This document shows, one piece after another, positions 47,461 through 61,600 of a stretch of DNA of 64,000 nucleotides. Position 1 is the first letter of the stretch; every line of letters begins with the position of its first letter. The notes under the pieces are model-generated. The model made no database searches and had not been told where the DNA came from. It saw only the letters and a program-made list of their open reading frames with translations. Position numbers and translations under genes: made by a program. This DNA comes from Gorsachius magnificus (lineage: Eukaryota > Chordata > Aves > Pelecaniformes > Ardeidae). The stretch covers positions 15,023,385 to 15,087,384 of the forward strand of contig CM067084.1 in assembly GCA_034008185.1 (NCBI GenBank), read 5' to 3'.

Positions 47461-50400
47461 GTCCGGCTGAACCCCCAAAATACAAGTTTCCTCTCCCGGG
47501 GAAAGGGCATTCAGTGTGGAGAGGAGCCAGTGCAGAATTTCAAAGCCAACACGACCATCCCTTCTTGCTCCAGAAGGAAGGAAGGGGCTACTGGTATTTC
47601 ATCTTCTCACACAGACACAAGTTTCCTCCCCTTGACCCCCAGACCTAGCATACAGTGCATGCTATGTGCAGACAGTAAAGTGGGGGGGGGGGGGTGGGGG
47701 GGTGGTGTAGCAAAACCATGCTGGCTGTCAGATGTTTGCTTACTGACAAAACAGTTTCTCACAGCTAGAGAAATGAAAGCAGCCTAGGCAGTTTCCACTT
47801 TGCTTTGCACCATTTCTACTCAGTTTCACTTGCAGGTGTGCCCAGTCCTGGCAGCAGATAAAAATGCTACTGGATTTTGAAAAGCAAGGTTTCTGTTGGA
47901 ATTACTACTGCACTTTTTAATATTTTGGACATTTAGCCTACCACTCCTTAAAGCTTTGTTTACTGTTTATGATTTTTTTTTTTTTCCAAATTCTTCAGGA
48001 AAATATCAGCAACTTACTGAGTCTCACTGTGCATGAAGATTAATTGCTTACCCACTCTTAACTACCATAAAATTGAATTGGGCTTTTCATTCTTAAGTGT
48101 TTTGCTTGTGTGCAGGTATCTTTATTAATAATCAACACATATTTGAAAATAAAGTGCATAGGGAGACCAAGTACACTTCTCTGATGACTGAGCCCCTGGT
48201 GTGGTTGACACTAATGAACTTTTACAGGCACTTGTCCTTTCAGGAACCTAAATATGTCCAGCTTATTTTCCTCAAGTCAACAGGATATTTCTGGGCTAAT
48301 ATAACTAATCAGTAACAAACATGTTGCGGAAAAAACCACAGGGAAGAGGGGTTTTCTGGGTTATTAAGCAGAAAAAAAAAAAAAGGAAAGCAAAAATAGT
48401 TGCTTATAGGGTTCATTAAGCTGGAAAAGAAAATCTCCAGCTGTTCTATTAAAAAACAGTGTATCTTAGTTTAAGTTTTATGCTGACAAGTTGTGTTTAA
48501 AAAAAAAAGTGAGTTTAAGGAACTCCTTGCAAGTGTTCCCTTCTGAATCAAAATTTGTCTTAAAAAAAAAATCACACAGCTATAACTGATTTTGGATACA
48601 CAAGCACTGGTGCACATATTAACCTCCAGTAACCAAGTAGGTTGAGCCAATCTGACAGTTCACTGTAGCAATCCTCTGATGTGTTGGGACTTTAGATTTC
48701 AGAGCCAATTACCATGGAAATTATGACCTGCAGCCCAAAACAGCAGACATTTTTTCTACAGAACTACACGTACAGTAATCACACCAAGGTCCTTTTTCAC
48801 AGTCACATAAATATGCATCAAATCACAACCAGAAAGATGTTTGAGTGATGTGTGAACACTTCAAAAACCGACAATACATCTTCCAAAACCTCTTTCTGAT
48901 GGTTAGGTTATTTCTCATGCTTAACTGTGAGCATTATAAGCAAGTCTTAACGAGCCTTAGTTAAGTGTGTGGAATATACAAATACAACAACAGATAGATA
49001 TTCTTGCTTACCTTGGAATTCGTTGCCCAGTTGCCTCTGAATTCACTAGTGTTGTATGGCTCCAGCTTACTCCAGTTCAAGACTCCAGTCTTGTTGTCTG
49101 GACCCTTCAGTGCTTTGGAACAGTCCTTGCTATCTAGCCTGGTTTCGAGGGTTTTGGTTGTTTGGTTTTTTGTTTTTTTTAAAATCAAGAGAACATGCAG
49201 CTACTAGTAGTGTTAGTCCATCTTTTTGTATATTGCATCTTGAAGTGAGGCGAGAGGAAGTGTTTTCTTGGATTGATCTTGGAGACACTAGTTGGAGGGA
49301 AGGGACTCGAAGATATTCAGATTGGAAAACATGAATGTATCTGAAAAAATAATCAAAGCACAAAAATGAGTAATCTATTGAATTAACCTAATGAATATAA
49401 CCATTTCGCTAAATGCATAAGTACATCTGCTCTGTTTTTCTTTTAATATATTTGTTTCATTTGTGAATGGCAGTATGAGATGCAGCAATAACCAAATTAG
49501 TCATCTGTCCCCCACCCTGAAAGTAATTAGATCTTAATTCCATAGTAGTATTGTCAGTCAAACACTCCTTTGCAAGGCTGAGCATATTAGCACTACTTTC
49601 ACTTAACATGCTTTTGATAACAATAAAAGTCAGCAATGGCTCCCTTTAAAAAAATTCTATCTTTTGCAGATGAGATGCCCTGATTTGGAAACGTCAGCAT
49701 CCTGTCCCACCTCTTATGAAAGCTTTTGCCATGTGATCTACCTTTCTTCTGCACCAAACACCCCTGGTTAGGTGTTTCCATCCAATTTCTGCACTGGCTG
49801 AAGTCTTGTCAACATGAGGAGGAATAGCTGGGGGCTTTTAGGAACCTTAGCATGAACCCAGAGCTATCCACTTTTGCACCTTTTGCAGAGAGAGAACTGG
49901 TAAGGTCAGTAGGCTAACACTACACGGCTAAGTGGAGTGCTAAGGATATCCTCAGTAAGTAAAGATCTACTTAGAGTAGAGAAAGGAAAAATACTGCAAA
50001 AACCCCTAACAAAGATCAAGTTAATTCATACAGTGTTTATTTTGTGTAGTTTTAGGTTTCACTTAAGTAAGCATTCCACAACTAGAGATTCAGCAGATGC
50101 TCGAGTGTTTTGTTGTATCAGTGTCATGACTCCTCATTTTTTAAATAATTAGAGGAAACCAAAAGTATCCAAGAGGCTATTTAATTAGTAATAGGAATAA
50201 CCTTAAGACTAACATCTTCGACTCAAAATCAGCCTTATATTGAGGGTTACTAGGACCTTGCACACTTGTTCATTCTTCCTTCCCCACAAATCAACAAGGA
50301 CTTACTATAACACTTGAGATAGCAGTCCTTGGCTATGTTTAGCTTCACATTAGAGTGTCCATAACCATGAGATGTACTCTTTCTTATTTAACCTGATGTT

Positions 50401-53400
50401 GCCAGTCTTGCAAAACGAAGGGACACTTGTCAAGGCCTGCTTCCCCAAGTTTATTTTAAACAGACAGGATGTCATGGGATCCAAAAAGATCATTCATGCA
50501 ACACCCGCCACCTCCAGTCAGTTGAAGTGCTGACTTACATACTTCGTGTTAAAACACAGGGCTCCTTGCATTCTGGATGAGCAGATATGATAAATTAAAG
50601 CAAATAAATGCACTAATTAGAAGCTTTTAATGCAAAATTATTTTAGGGTCAAATCACAGTATTACTATGAGGACATAAAAACCCATGTGTAGAGTAAGAG
50701 AGCTGCCTCTGAAGTTTATTTAAGTAAATTTGTAAGTGGTCAGTCTTCACTCAGAACTGAGAATCTTCCAACATTGTACAAGTGCATGCAATGGCTTCAT
50801 GATGTTCATATAACAATTTTGCGTATTACTGTAAAAATAGTTACTAATGAAGAACTTTGTAATTACTACAAAACAGTCACAAACATTGTGATGAAGCTAC
50901 ACACAGATTCTTCCTTCTATATTAACATTGACAATATAAAACACTAAGTAGTCCTTCTGTAATATTCTTTCCCTCACAGACCAGTTAGTTCTTAGTCAGA
51001 TGCATCAGGTAGCAATTTCATATTGAAAGTGATTGAATACTATTCAATTTTTAGAAAGGTCTATTCCATTTAAACAGGGAAAACAACGATGCTGCAGCTG
51101 CCATCCTCAGGACCTCTTTAGACCGTCTCCATCGTGCAGCTGCAGAGCACAAGTGAAGTCAAGGAGCTCCCCGTGGAACACTCCAATAGGCATTTCATGC
51201 CACAACTCTCCCCTGTGATGGAGCCACTGGCTCCACTGAGTTTGACTGACAAGGTGGAGCAATTGGGCTGCGACACATACAAACATCAAGGAAGCTCCCC
51301 CATGCACAAGGCTTCTAAACTCATGGCTTTGCTGTCCCTTTGCTAATTTGCAGTAGCAGTCAGGGATACATAGACAAGGCTTGCAAACAGTTACGGATTT
51401 TGAAAAGACCAACTTTTTACTTGCATAATCTTAAATGTTAGTGTCAGATCCAAAGCATTCTGGCCCAGACAAAATGGTATTCTACCACAAGGAGAAGGGG
51501 AAACAAGTCTTTGGTACCCAGCTAGAGGCTCCAGATACACCCTTGAGCAGTTCTGCCCAGTCCTGTCCCCCCACCAAGAAAGGTTCTGCAGAGTGAAGGG
51601 GAATGGCAGTCACCTAAAATCATGTGCTCCTGCACACACAACAGTTCTGCCTTGTACAGTGAGTAGAAGCAGCATTTGCCTTCAGATGCATTCCCAGGCT
51701 GCCCGATTAGTACAGGGCGTGTAACAACAGCTAAACCAACCCTTCCAAGAAAGTCAGCATCTCATGGACCTCACAACAATGGCTCCAGGACACAAAGGTA
51801 GAACTAGACAGCTGTACTGGGAGAGGCATGCTTTCAATCTATGCACTTTCTAAATCAATTTAACATAGTTAGAAACCAATGAGCATATCCAGTGACTATC
51901 CATGAAAATAAGATCAGGGATAAATTCTCTAACCACACATGATCATCCAGAGCAGAAACAGATATTGCCTTACACCTCAATTAAGAGAAAAAAAGTAGTT
52001 AAGACCATGACCAAAGGCTAGACACCGCTATTTCATACACATATTTCTATAAATGTATGTGATATTCTAAAAAGTTTACAATGCCCATCTTTTAAAACTG
52101 TACTTATACACAAACATAGTGAGATCCCAATGGTTATGTGCACATTGGAAGAAGTACAGGGACAGAAAGTAGCCTTTTATTCTTCTCACTCAAGTTTCAA
52201 AAACATTTCAGTGTACACACACTTCATCTGCATTTTATTTCTGGTGGCCGAGTAGCTACCCAGGCATGCTTACTAAGTGTATGGCACAGGTTTCCTTCCC
52301 TCCTTCATGCTGCAGGTGTTCCCTCTGTGACATTTCCCGATTTTATAGAAGATGCACAGACAAACTTCTGCCAAGGTAGGTCAGGTTGCTAATTTTTAAT
52401 ACTCTATTGCCTATAATCTTCCTTCTGCCTTAAATAAGTAAATCCCAAACCATGCATTGGGTTCTTTGAAATGAACAGGCCAGTCCTTCTCTTCTTAATA
52501 CCTCTTAGTACTCTTTAGAATAACTAGGAAAAGGTCAATGAGGTTGTTCACATGAGCACTACTGACATCAGAGGGGATTACAGACTCAATAGCTGCCCTC
52601 AGAGATCTGCTCAGGTAGACTAGCCACCCTTTCATGCACTCCAGGCACAGCTACTCTGAAGGAGAAATGGCCAGAAAGCTTCAACTCTTTCATGCACACA
52701 GAAGAGCTGCCTGTTCACCTCCGAGTGGAGCAGACCAGGAGCGCATCGGTGATCCACCATTCACTGTAGAGGTTTATTCAAGAGGTATGGGCTCCTTTAG
52801 CTGTCACCCTAGTTGAAGCGAAACTATACAATTTTAGAATGCATCTCACCAGCTATGAAAGTTAGTAGGTATGAAAAACAGATAAGAAAGTAAGTCAATG
52901 GAACCTTAAGCTAAAGCAAATGCCACATACTTTACCACAATACAGAAACACAGCAATAAATTATATCCATTAAATATTTATGGATATATAAAAGGATTCT
53001 TTGAAAATCATGTACAAAAAGAGTCCCTCCAGACGTTGTCACTGTAAATTCTATTTCACATGAAATGAAAGTGGCTGACATGCCAAGTATTTTCTTCATA
53101 TCTTTGCTCTAATTCATTCTAAATCAGGATGGATTACATAAATTTGGTCTGCCATGGCAATCTGCACCTTTTTATCAATTGGTTTTGTTTTCATTAAATC
53201 TGCAACCTGGAAACTTTACTATGAAACCAGCAAAATTTTCTTTAGATCCCTTCTTTAGCACAGTATAATTTGATAACTCTTTGCTCACCCACAATGGTTA
53301 GAAGTTACTGCCACTCTGGAGACTTGTTCCCTATATTTACAAAACCAAAAGCAGTTGAGTGGCTCTAAGAATTGGCCATTTCTCATATTTTAAAGGAGAA

Positions 53401-55645
53401 AATTGCATGATTCTTTTCTAATATTTGATGACTGATGGATTAAAAGAAGATAACGTACAGGAAGAGCAGTGAGATTGGTCAGAAGTCCTAGGAAACTATA
53501 ATAAAGTTAACCCCCCATTTTATTTGCAAGACCCACCATTTTCATTCCATACTGCCATGTTTTAGTGCTACTATTCTTTTCTTAAGTGTAACCCAAACTT
53601 AGGAATCTGAGCTGAATTTGTCCCTGAAGATTCCCAAGCCATTTAACAACTATTCAAATTATTCATATTTTGATGAATAAATATGGAAGAAGCTTACACA
53701 AATTAAAACCAAACCCAACATATCAGCATTCTGCTAGGAATGGACTTGAAGTTGTGCCTGCATCAGTTTTCCCAAACAGGTTTAGCTTCATACTGGGGAT
53801 TTTTGTCATGTGATGTGTTGCCATATTGATGCAGTGGTATGTCCACTTAGGACCCACGAAGCCAGATGCTGTCTTATCTGCACCATCTGCTCTGACGTTT
53901 GTATCAGAGGACCTAAGTTAAAATTATAGCTGTTGCATGTTAAATAGAAAGAGGATTTAGTTGGCTCCTAGTCAGTGATGCCATTCTGCTCTAGGGAATC
54001 CTATGCACACTCCAATATTCAGGGGATCTGATCCATATCTTTCTTTGGGACAAAGATCCTTGTGTTTCTTTAAAAAAAAAAAAGAGGAAAAAGTGCATTG
54101 CTAGATCACAGTAGTACTTCTGTGAATTTCCTATTCTCTGAAGTGAGAAATAGTTCCTACTTGTTTAGCTTCCCTGTAAAGCAGAAAAATAGGAGTACTC
54201 CACTGTTGATGCTAACCATTTGAAAAATAATCCCCTTTTTTTGCCACCACAAAATACCTCTATCCATATGTAATCTTTAAAAGATTCTAGAATTAGTCTT
54301 CTCCTCCTTAATTCATTGTTTCTATTCATGCTAAATGAGAAAGTCTTTCGGATCCATGGGACAAAAGACACTGAATATAGGTGCTTGTAGTATTATCAAG
54401 CTACTCAAAACAGCCCGGGGGGAGAAGAATGAAAGCAATAAAACCACTTTTCAGGGTTCATATGTCAAGTAAGTAAGAGTAGATCAGGGTTCACCTGGAG
54501 ATTTTGCTTGCTTTCTTTTTTGACAAAAAGATTCTCTTCCAAAGGAAAGCACTGATTTGACAGAAAACCCAGCTTTTCAACATAGAAATCTACTTCAGTG
54601 GTATGAAGTACATACTTACAACGTGGAGAGCACTCTAAGCCAGTGGAACCAGCTGACTCAGGAGACAGGGCCAAGCCTGGGCTCCAGGCAGCACCGTTAT
54701 ATGGGAGGATGGTGCCAAAAAAACCAACCCATGGTACATGTCCCCCAGGCAGCCTGGGACAAAAGGCACAGTGGGTGCTTGACCACAGATCTCCCACAGC
54801 CCAAATTAGTATCTAGTCTAGATCAGATCAGGTGAATCCACCCCCTTGGAGAAGCTCAGGTTACCCTTAACAGAGCATAACACATCTTACTAAGGCTTTC
54901 CCCCTTCTGACATCTCGGTGTGCACTTTCTCACCTACTCTGGTCACCACATTACTGTGGAGAAACAGCAAGAGACTTGAAAAATTCGCTTTTTCCGTGTC
55001 CCAACTTAGAGAAAATAGTTTGACTTAAGCCTTTTAGAAGACAAAACCTATAAAATCTACAAAAACCTGATATACATTTGTTGACACGAATGTCCACAGT
55101 AGGATGTGCATGCAGCCTGCACATTCACCCAAATTAGCTGTTGCACACCACATAGCAACTGTTTAAGCAGCTAAGGATGCAGATAGGGTGTAATCTGAAA
55201 GCAATCAGGAAGCTCATAGGAGCTCCAGCAGCAACAAGAACACTTGTGTTCCAACTGCAGAGCTTACTTTAAATTTTGAATATTTTTCCAAGATTAACTG
55301 GTAAAGTTCAGTGGAAGAGCTATCAAGTTTAAGATTAAGAGCATTCACCAATACAATACTTTACATTGCCAGTGTAAACAGAAAGACAAATACCAACATT
55401 ATACAACATAGCAAACTTATAATAATCTAATAAGATTTGCCTATTGACATTACTAGTGCTCTGAAGTAAAGACTATACTTTCGAGCCCTCTAATTTATTG
55501 ATTCCTCAGTAAAGAAATTGTTTAAGTACAGCATCAGACTTAAACAATCACCATACATCTTCAGAAGCCCCTTCTTTGGATAGGGACAATGAGTTTATGG
55601 ACCATACCCAATAGCAACTTGCAAGGTCCACACCACACCCCAGGG
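47461..55645. other. 5' flank, no gene recognised
   Basis: After the CpG island the sequence turns AT-rich. I find a poly-G tract and several short ORFs (60-120 codons) without recognisable motifs. A slightly GC-richer patch at 51.0-51.4 kb has overlapping ORFs on both strands but no family signature. Confidence 0.55.
47682..47702 (+). repeat. poly-G tract
   Basis: 13 G, one T, 7 G, followed by GTGGTG-like sequence. It could form a G-quadruplex on the + strand, upstream of the CpG island. Confidence 0.85.
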
Positions 55646-55674
55646 GCTCACAGGCAGTTTAAATGCCTGTGAGC
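55646..55674. repeat. perfect inverted repeat, 11-base arms
   Basis: GCTCACAGGCA (55,646-55,656) and TGCCTGTGAGC (55,664-55,674) are perfect complements around the loop GTTTAAA. No gene or element boundary is visible beside it. Confidence 0.85.
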
Positions 55675-58600
55675 AATCAGGGGCATAAGCAGAACTGGCT
55701 GTGCACAAGCACAGCAGCGAACACAAGGCATCCCATATATAAGCAAGGTAACACAAACAGGTAAGAGACTCTCAGGAGGTATAAAGTACTGCTCTGAATT
55801 GTAAATAAAATTACAACCAACTTAGAATATATCCTACTGTTTCTCTCCTTTAAAGCCTCACACACCCTCAGGCACTCTGACCCAACTGGTATTTGTTTGT
55901 ATAATCCTACTGTCACTATGGCCAACACAGAGCAATTCCCCCACTCACACAATAACAAAGTTTGGAAAAAAAAAAAAGTTGTTATTTACAGCTTGAGCCT
56001 TTGAAAGCTCATACTTTACAACCTTTTTTTTAAATAGTCATATATAATTGTAGTTTTCATTTAAAAAGTAATATACAAACTTACCCACTATGACTGCAAA
56101 ATATAAATACTGCCTTAACCCTAACAACTGCTTAATCAGTAAGAGATAACAGCCATATTGATTTATTTGGTGGTATAAGGTCAGACTATGGCTGCACCAG
56201 TTTAAAGCAAGTTTGACCATCACATGGCATTTTAGATTCCACTGTTCCAGAGAAGCAGTGAGCTTTTCCCAAGGTCGAATATCAGACCTCTCATGGTGTC
56301 CTCTAAGGGTTCAGCTCCCAGGAAGTTGCTCATTTGTAGCACATGCTAAAAGAACACTCTGTACTATGCCATTATCATGGCAGGTTTTAGCTAAGAGCAT
56401 AACTGCGACTTATTAGGAGCTCTAGGTAAAATTAACTTGGCTTTTATATCAGAAAAACAATCTCCTACAAAACGGAATGCTACAGAGATTTTTGTTGTTC
56501 TCTCCCTCAATAAAAGAGCATTACATCATCTGTGCCTCCTAATATTTCTCAGTAGAGTCACAAACATTTTGGCTAGTCATGTAGTTTAAAAAGAAAAAGA
56601 ATACACACACTCCCAACCAGAAAACAACCAAACCCTCTTTGTAATATGAAACAGAAGCTAAGCAAGGAACAACATTTTTAAGACTAATTTGAGGGATATT
56701 CAGTTGGGTTATCAGTAAGACAAACCTTCCCAAGTTTAGAAATGCAAAAAAATTGAGAAAAAACTTACTAAAATCATTCAAACCCATAGAAAGAAAAGCT
56801 GCCTACCTCTACAGCTGGTGACAAACACTCATTCTCACAGAGTTACTAGTGGTCTCTTAAAACTTCCACACTCCAAAGTTAGCTTTGCCTACTGAATTGG
56901 TGACCTCTGCAAACCACTACTTTAAGGTCTGGTTCTCCTGTCAGGTGTTACAAGCAGGTGTTGCTCGGCTGACCTGGTTGGCACCAGCCTTCATTTACAC
57001 CTGGGAAAGGGGCTGCCCAGGCACCCCCCCAGCTGAGATCAATCATCACATATAGGAAACTGCTGCCTTGCTCAGAGTTTGCAGGACCAGAGGCTAAATA
57101 AGAAAAGAAACAAGCTTTAGATATAAACTATGTAATTTCTTTGGGTGTTGTGGTTTTTTTTTCTTAAAGCTTATAGCTTTTGAGAGGAAGAGGCTTTACA
57201 GCAAGACCTTCTATAATTTGTAGCTGCTTTGATGGCAGAAAGGGAGGTTTCAGATCACAGAATAATCACTTTATCACAAAGAGCCCACCACAAAGAGACT
57301 ATTGTAAGTCTCCCATTACAAACATTGAAGTCCTTTATTTAAAAAAACAATCCCCCCAACACTCTGAAGTAACTCCCTCATCAAAACATCTTCTTTCCCC
57401 ACCCTAATAGTGTGTTTGGAAACACTGAACAAGGAGAGCTATTCATTTCAGGCTCCGGTGTGTGTACAAGCCTCATCGTAGCTTATATTTGCAAGCTATT
57501 GGTTATTCTCCATTTACAGCATTGAGTCTCACAACAGGTAGGCTGGTTAAGTTGTGTGCTTTGATAAGCCCAGATGCAAGACATTTTGATTTATTTCCTC
57601 TGGCAATTATTTAAATCTGTGATTTGAACAACCACTCAGATGTTATGTAGCCAAAAGTTCTCATCTGAAGAATACCACTGCTGTACTATAGATGTACTTA
57701 CATATTTCTAATTCTCACTACTTAGTTAACCTTAAGAGCATAAAGCTTATTATAAACAAAAGTATGCTACAGCATGGCATTTTCTCAAAGCCTTTACATT
57801 CCCTGATTTCTAAACTCTCCCTAAATTTAATGCCTTTCTTATTATCCTAAATATTAGAAATCTGTGCTGCCAATATCTGTGCTTGTCATTACCAAAGCTA
57901 CAGAAAGGTAGGGGCATTTCCTACTTCTGTTAGTTACTGTCTTGGTTATACATCCAACATTTGCATTAACCTTCTTAGTCACACTTGAAAACTTACATTG
58001 AGTTATGCTCTGGGTCTACCTGCCTTCCAGGATATGGGCCTGAATTCCTTGATCTTAAAGGCATGTTTCATAGTCTTTTTTTCCCCAATAATACTGGAAA
58101 TTGTAGCGCTCACATGCCTCAGACTGGATCCACACATCTTTACAGTGAATGCTACACACCCTTTGATGTTATGATTTTCTGTAAGCTTTTCTTAGGTGAA
58201 AAAATTATTCTCTAAGTAGCACAGGGTTGTCCATCATCTTTTGCACGTCTAGTATAATTTGTGCTTCAATAGTTTGCTAGGTAGGATTTCTAATTTCTTA
58301 TGGATTAATTGTTCTGAGAAGGCATGAAAAAAATGCAATTAGTGTTGCTTACCTAAAAGCACATGTTTTTACACATTTTCTTAACAGATATACAAAATAG
58401 CAAGGACATCAAAAGAGCTTGGAATTCCTACCTAAACTATTTTAGAAAACCAAGTCCACTGTGATGTTCAGGGCAAAAACCCAAAAAAGAAAAAATGCCC
58501 CCCCAAAATAAAATGCATTTCTAGGTATCAATAAACATTCACTTTCTTTTTTCAGCTAGGTTTTAATTGAAAAATCTACCCTGAAATGAGAAGCAATTTA

Positions 58601-61600
58601 TGATGGTTTTGTAGTAGTAGGAAGCTTACAGCTGATATTGGCATTCCTTTGTCAGTTTTTGCTCTGTCTGCTACGGAATAATACAATACTTTAAACTGAG
58701 TTCACCAAACATTGATTGAAGCAATAATAAGGAGGCAGAGGATATTTCCTGGACATTAGTAAGTGACCGAGAGAAGCCAATACCCTTGGGATTAACCTTA
58801 GGTGCTTATTAACAGTTAGGACATATCCTGCATGATGTGCTTTTTTGCTTTGGAAGGTTTTAAAGAAAAATACCTCTTGTTAAGCTATTTTATAATTAAC
58901 AATGGTTTTGATCAACAAATATAACAGAATATTTCCAATTTATATTTAAAACAATGTGGGGTTTTTGTATTGCCTCAGCATCAATTTCAGCAAATATTTC
59001 TCAATGTAATCAATTTCACCTAATTGGTTTAAAAACTCATTAACTACCTGTAAGAGAACTCTTTTGTCCCTACAGCACTATACCTAGCATTTCTTCAAGA
59101 ACTTTTAGAATCTAAAGGACGCATGACAGTTGTCTGTGAGACTTTAAAACTTTAAGATTTAAAAAATACAGGGATTTCCATCCTGCCTATGTTCCTGACA
59201 AATTGCCTCGTCATCTTTGTATAGCAATGAAGAAGTATCCATCACTGGAAACAGAAGTTATTGTTAGCTCGCCTAAAAAAGGTATCTTTAGAGATATTTG
59301 TTCTGTATGCTAAATTTAGGCTTGCTAAACAAAAGCATGCTATAATCTTCCTTAAGCACATGCTAATAACACATTAGTGAAACCCTGGTCCCTCTGAAGT
59401 CAACAGGAACTTTGCAGCCAAATTCTGCAAGAACTTGGTTCATTAGTATCAAACTTTCATATTTCATCCATTTCTTTGATCACCTATTCTGCTTAAAGTA
59501 CAGAAAAATATCTTTGCAGGTTTCAGGTGTCTGCATGCTTATCAAACAGGTATGTTCAGGCCAGCCAGCAAACACCTCTGCAGTAGCTCCACAGAGAAGT
59601 GGACAACACTGTAAAGCTTCACAAAAAGGTATTTTGCTATGTTGGGCCCATCACATGTTGCAAGCAAGGTGAGCACAGGCCCGTCTTTTAGGCAAGTTCC
59701 CATTCCCTAGAATACTTGTCTAGAAATAAGATTTCATTTTTAATCAAATAAAAAGCCTAAAAATAAGTAACTACAGTATGAAACACTTTTGCTGTTTAAA
59801 GGAACAAGAGTTGGGCCAGCAGTCATTTGTTTCATTTATTTTCATTCATTCATTCATTTCCACCTGATGGAAAACAGATGCAGGGAAGAGAGGCAGGCAT
59901 TTACATTGAAACCAATAGCACATCTCCTACCATTCTTGCCTAAGTCATCTTCCCTGACATGCAGGAAGAAATTCCAACTATATTAGTGTAGGTGTACACA
60001 TCCCATCATTTCTGTGTAAATTTTTACCCACACAACTTTAGTGGCTGAACAACTGAAGTTATGAAAGTGGTGCAGGGCTCTGGCTGGCTGTGCCTAGAAA
60101 GCAGCTATGGCACATAAGAAAAGGAATTCAGGTCAGAGTCAAATCACAGAGATAAGTCTCACTCAGGAAGAAATGTTTAGTTACAACATGAACACGGTAT
60201 TTTAGACAGTTTACCAATTTGTAATGGTTGCATGCATGTGCTAGATTAACATGAACTCCAGACCTTGCCCTCATCTCAGCTACCCTGGTCTCCTATTGCC
60301 TCCCTTGAAAACAGTCCTATCATGGAGGTGACCTGATCTTTCCAGGACAATTTCACTTGGCTATGCCTTTGAGGGCATCAAGACAAACTTCTGCACCAAG
60401 ACTCAACCCAGTCACATTTCCCTTAATGATCACCACTCACCCCCATGTTCTGCTATCACTTTCCCTGGATCTGCTCTCAAATTCCTCTCAATTTGTTTCT
60501 GTTGCACACTCCAGAGCTACACAAGTCACTGCAAACCTCCTCTAAGACCCTCATAATCTGCATTTTGGAAGAGGAGCTATAGGGTTTAGGGGGATCTAAA
60601 TAGTTTGGCTTTTCCTCCCCACTAACAAGAGTTCTTGCAACTTTGCTCCCCCAGATTTCCTCACAGCCAGCCCGCCCGCTTGTTTGCCTTTTACAGGACC
60701 TTATTGACTGACCTACTCTCACCCATTTGAAGCCGGTAATATTACTCAATTCTTCAACAGGGGAAGGTGAACCAGAGCAGACGCAGGTGGAACTCAGCTC
60801 CAGTTCTCTCCCAGGGCCAATCCACCCTGTGATGCTACCAACAGTCCAGAAAATAGACACTTAAGCCCCCATGAATCTTGTCATTAGTTCCAAGGCAAGA
60901 AAGGCCACCAAAATTACCCAGTGAAAAAAAAATACCAGTAATTGCTTATTAACCATGTTTTTTTAAGATATCTTAGGGTTTTTAATTGTCTTTATCTGCA
61001 AGAAAAATGTGTTGAAATTTAGCTCCAGCTCCAGTATACTGTACATCATTTGAGAAAAAAGTTGGCCTTTGAATGGAAATTGATAGCAACACATAACAAC
61101 AATACAATGCAAGTGCTCCTCTACAAACGAAAACTATCTAGCAAGAAAACAAGAAAATAAACAGGCAAGCCAAAAAAAAGGTACTAGAATTTGACTTACA
61201 GATTAGATAGATCTGATCAATGTAACCTGTAAGTTTGGAGGTATGTGATATAAAGTATTCTCCTGCAAGGACAATGTTGTTCAAAACAAAAGACTTTCCT
61301 TTTCTCATCCTCAGAGAATGGCTGCTTGTCATCTTTGAATTTAAGTGAACTATTTTCTTCATCAATTTTTAGTATTCATAAATGATAATTCATTGTTTTA
61401 GTTAATGCCATATTTCCAAAACAAGAGAGGAAACTTTGTAGGGAACTATGTACAGTGTGTGCCTCTTTGCATAAGTGGTGACACTCTCCCTTTTTCACCG
61501 CCCCAGAAAATCAGGAGCTCTTTACCTCTTTTTCCATTTTCTCATAGAAAACAGTCAAAAAAATGAGACATAACTGATCCTGCTGTCTGCTCTGTAATCT

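Noticed and set aside
46300..47510. Several long ORFs on both strands in the CpG island
   Set aside because: High GC content suppresses stop codons. Only the frames carrying FREM2 motifs are meaningful; the others are Pro/Ala/Arg-rich shadows.
51033..51412. Overlapping ORFs on both strands in a GC-richer patch
   Set aside because: No recognisable domain, no splice context and no start-codon support; left as unannotated flank.
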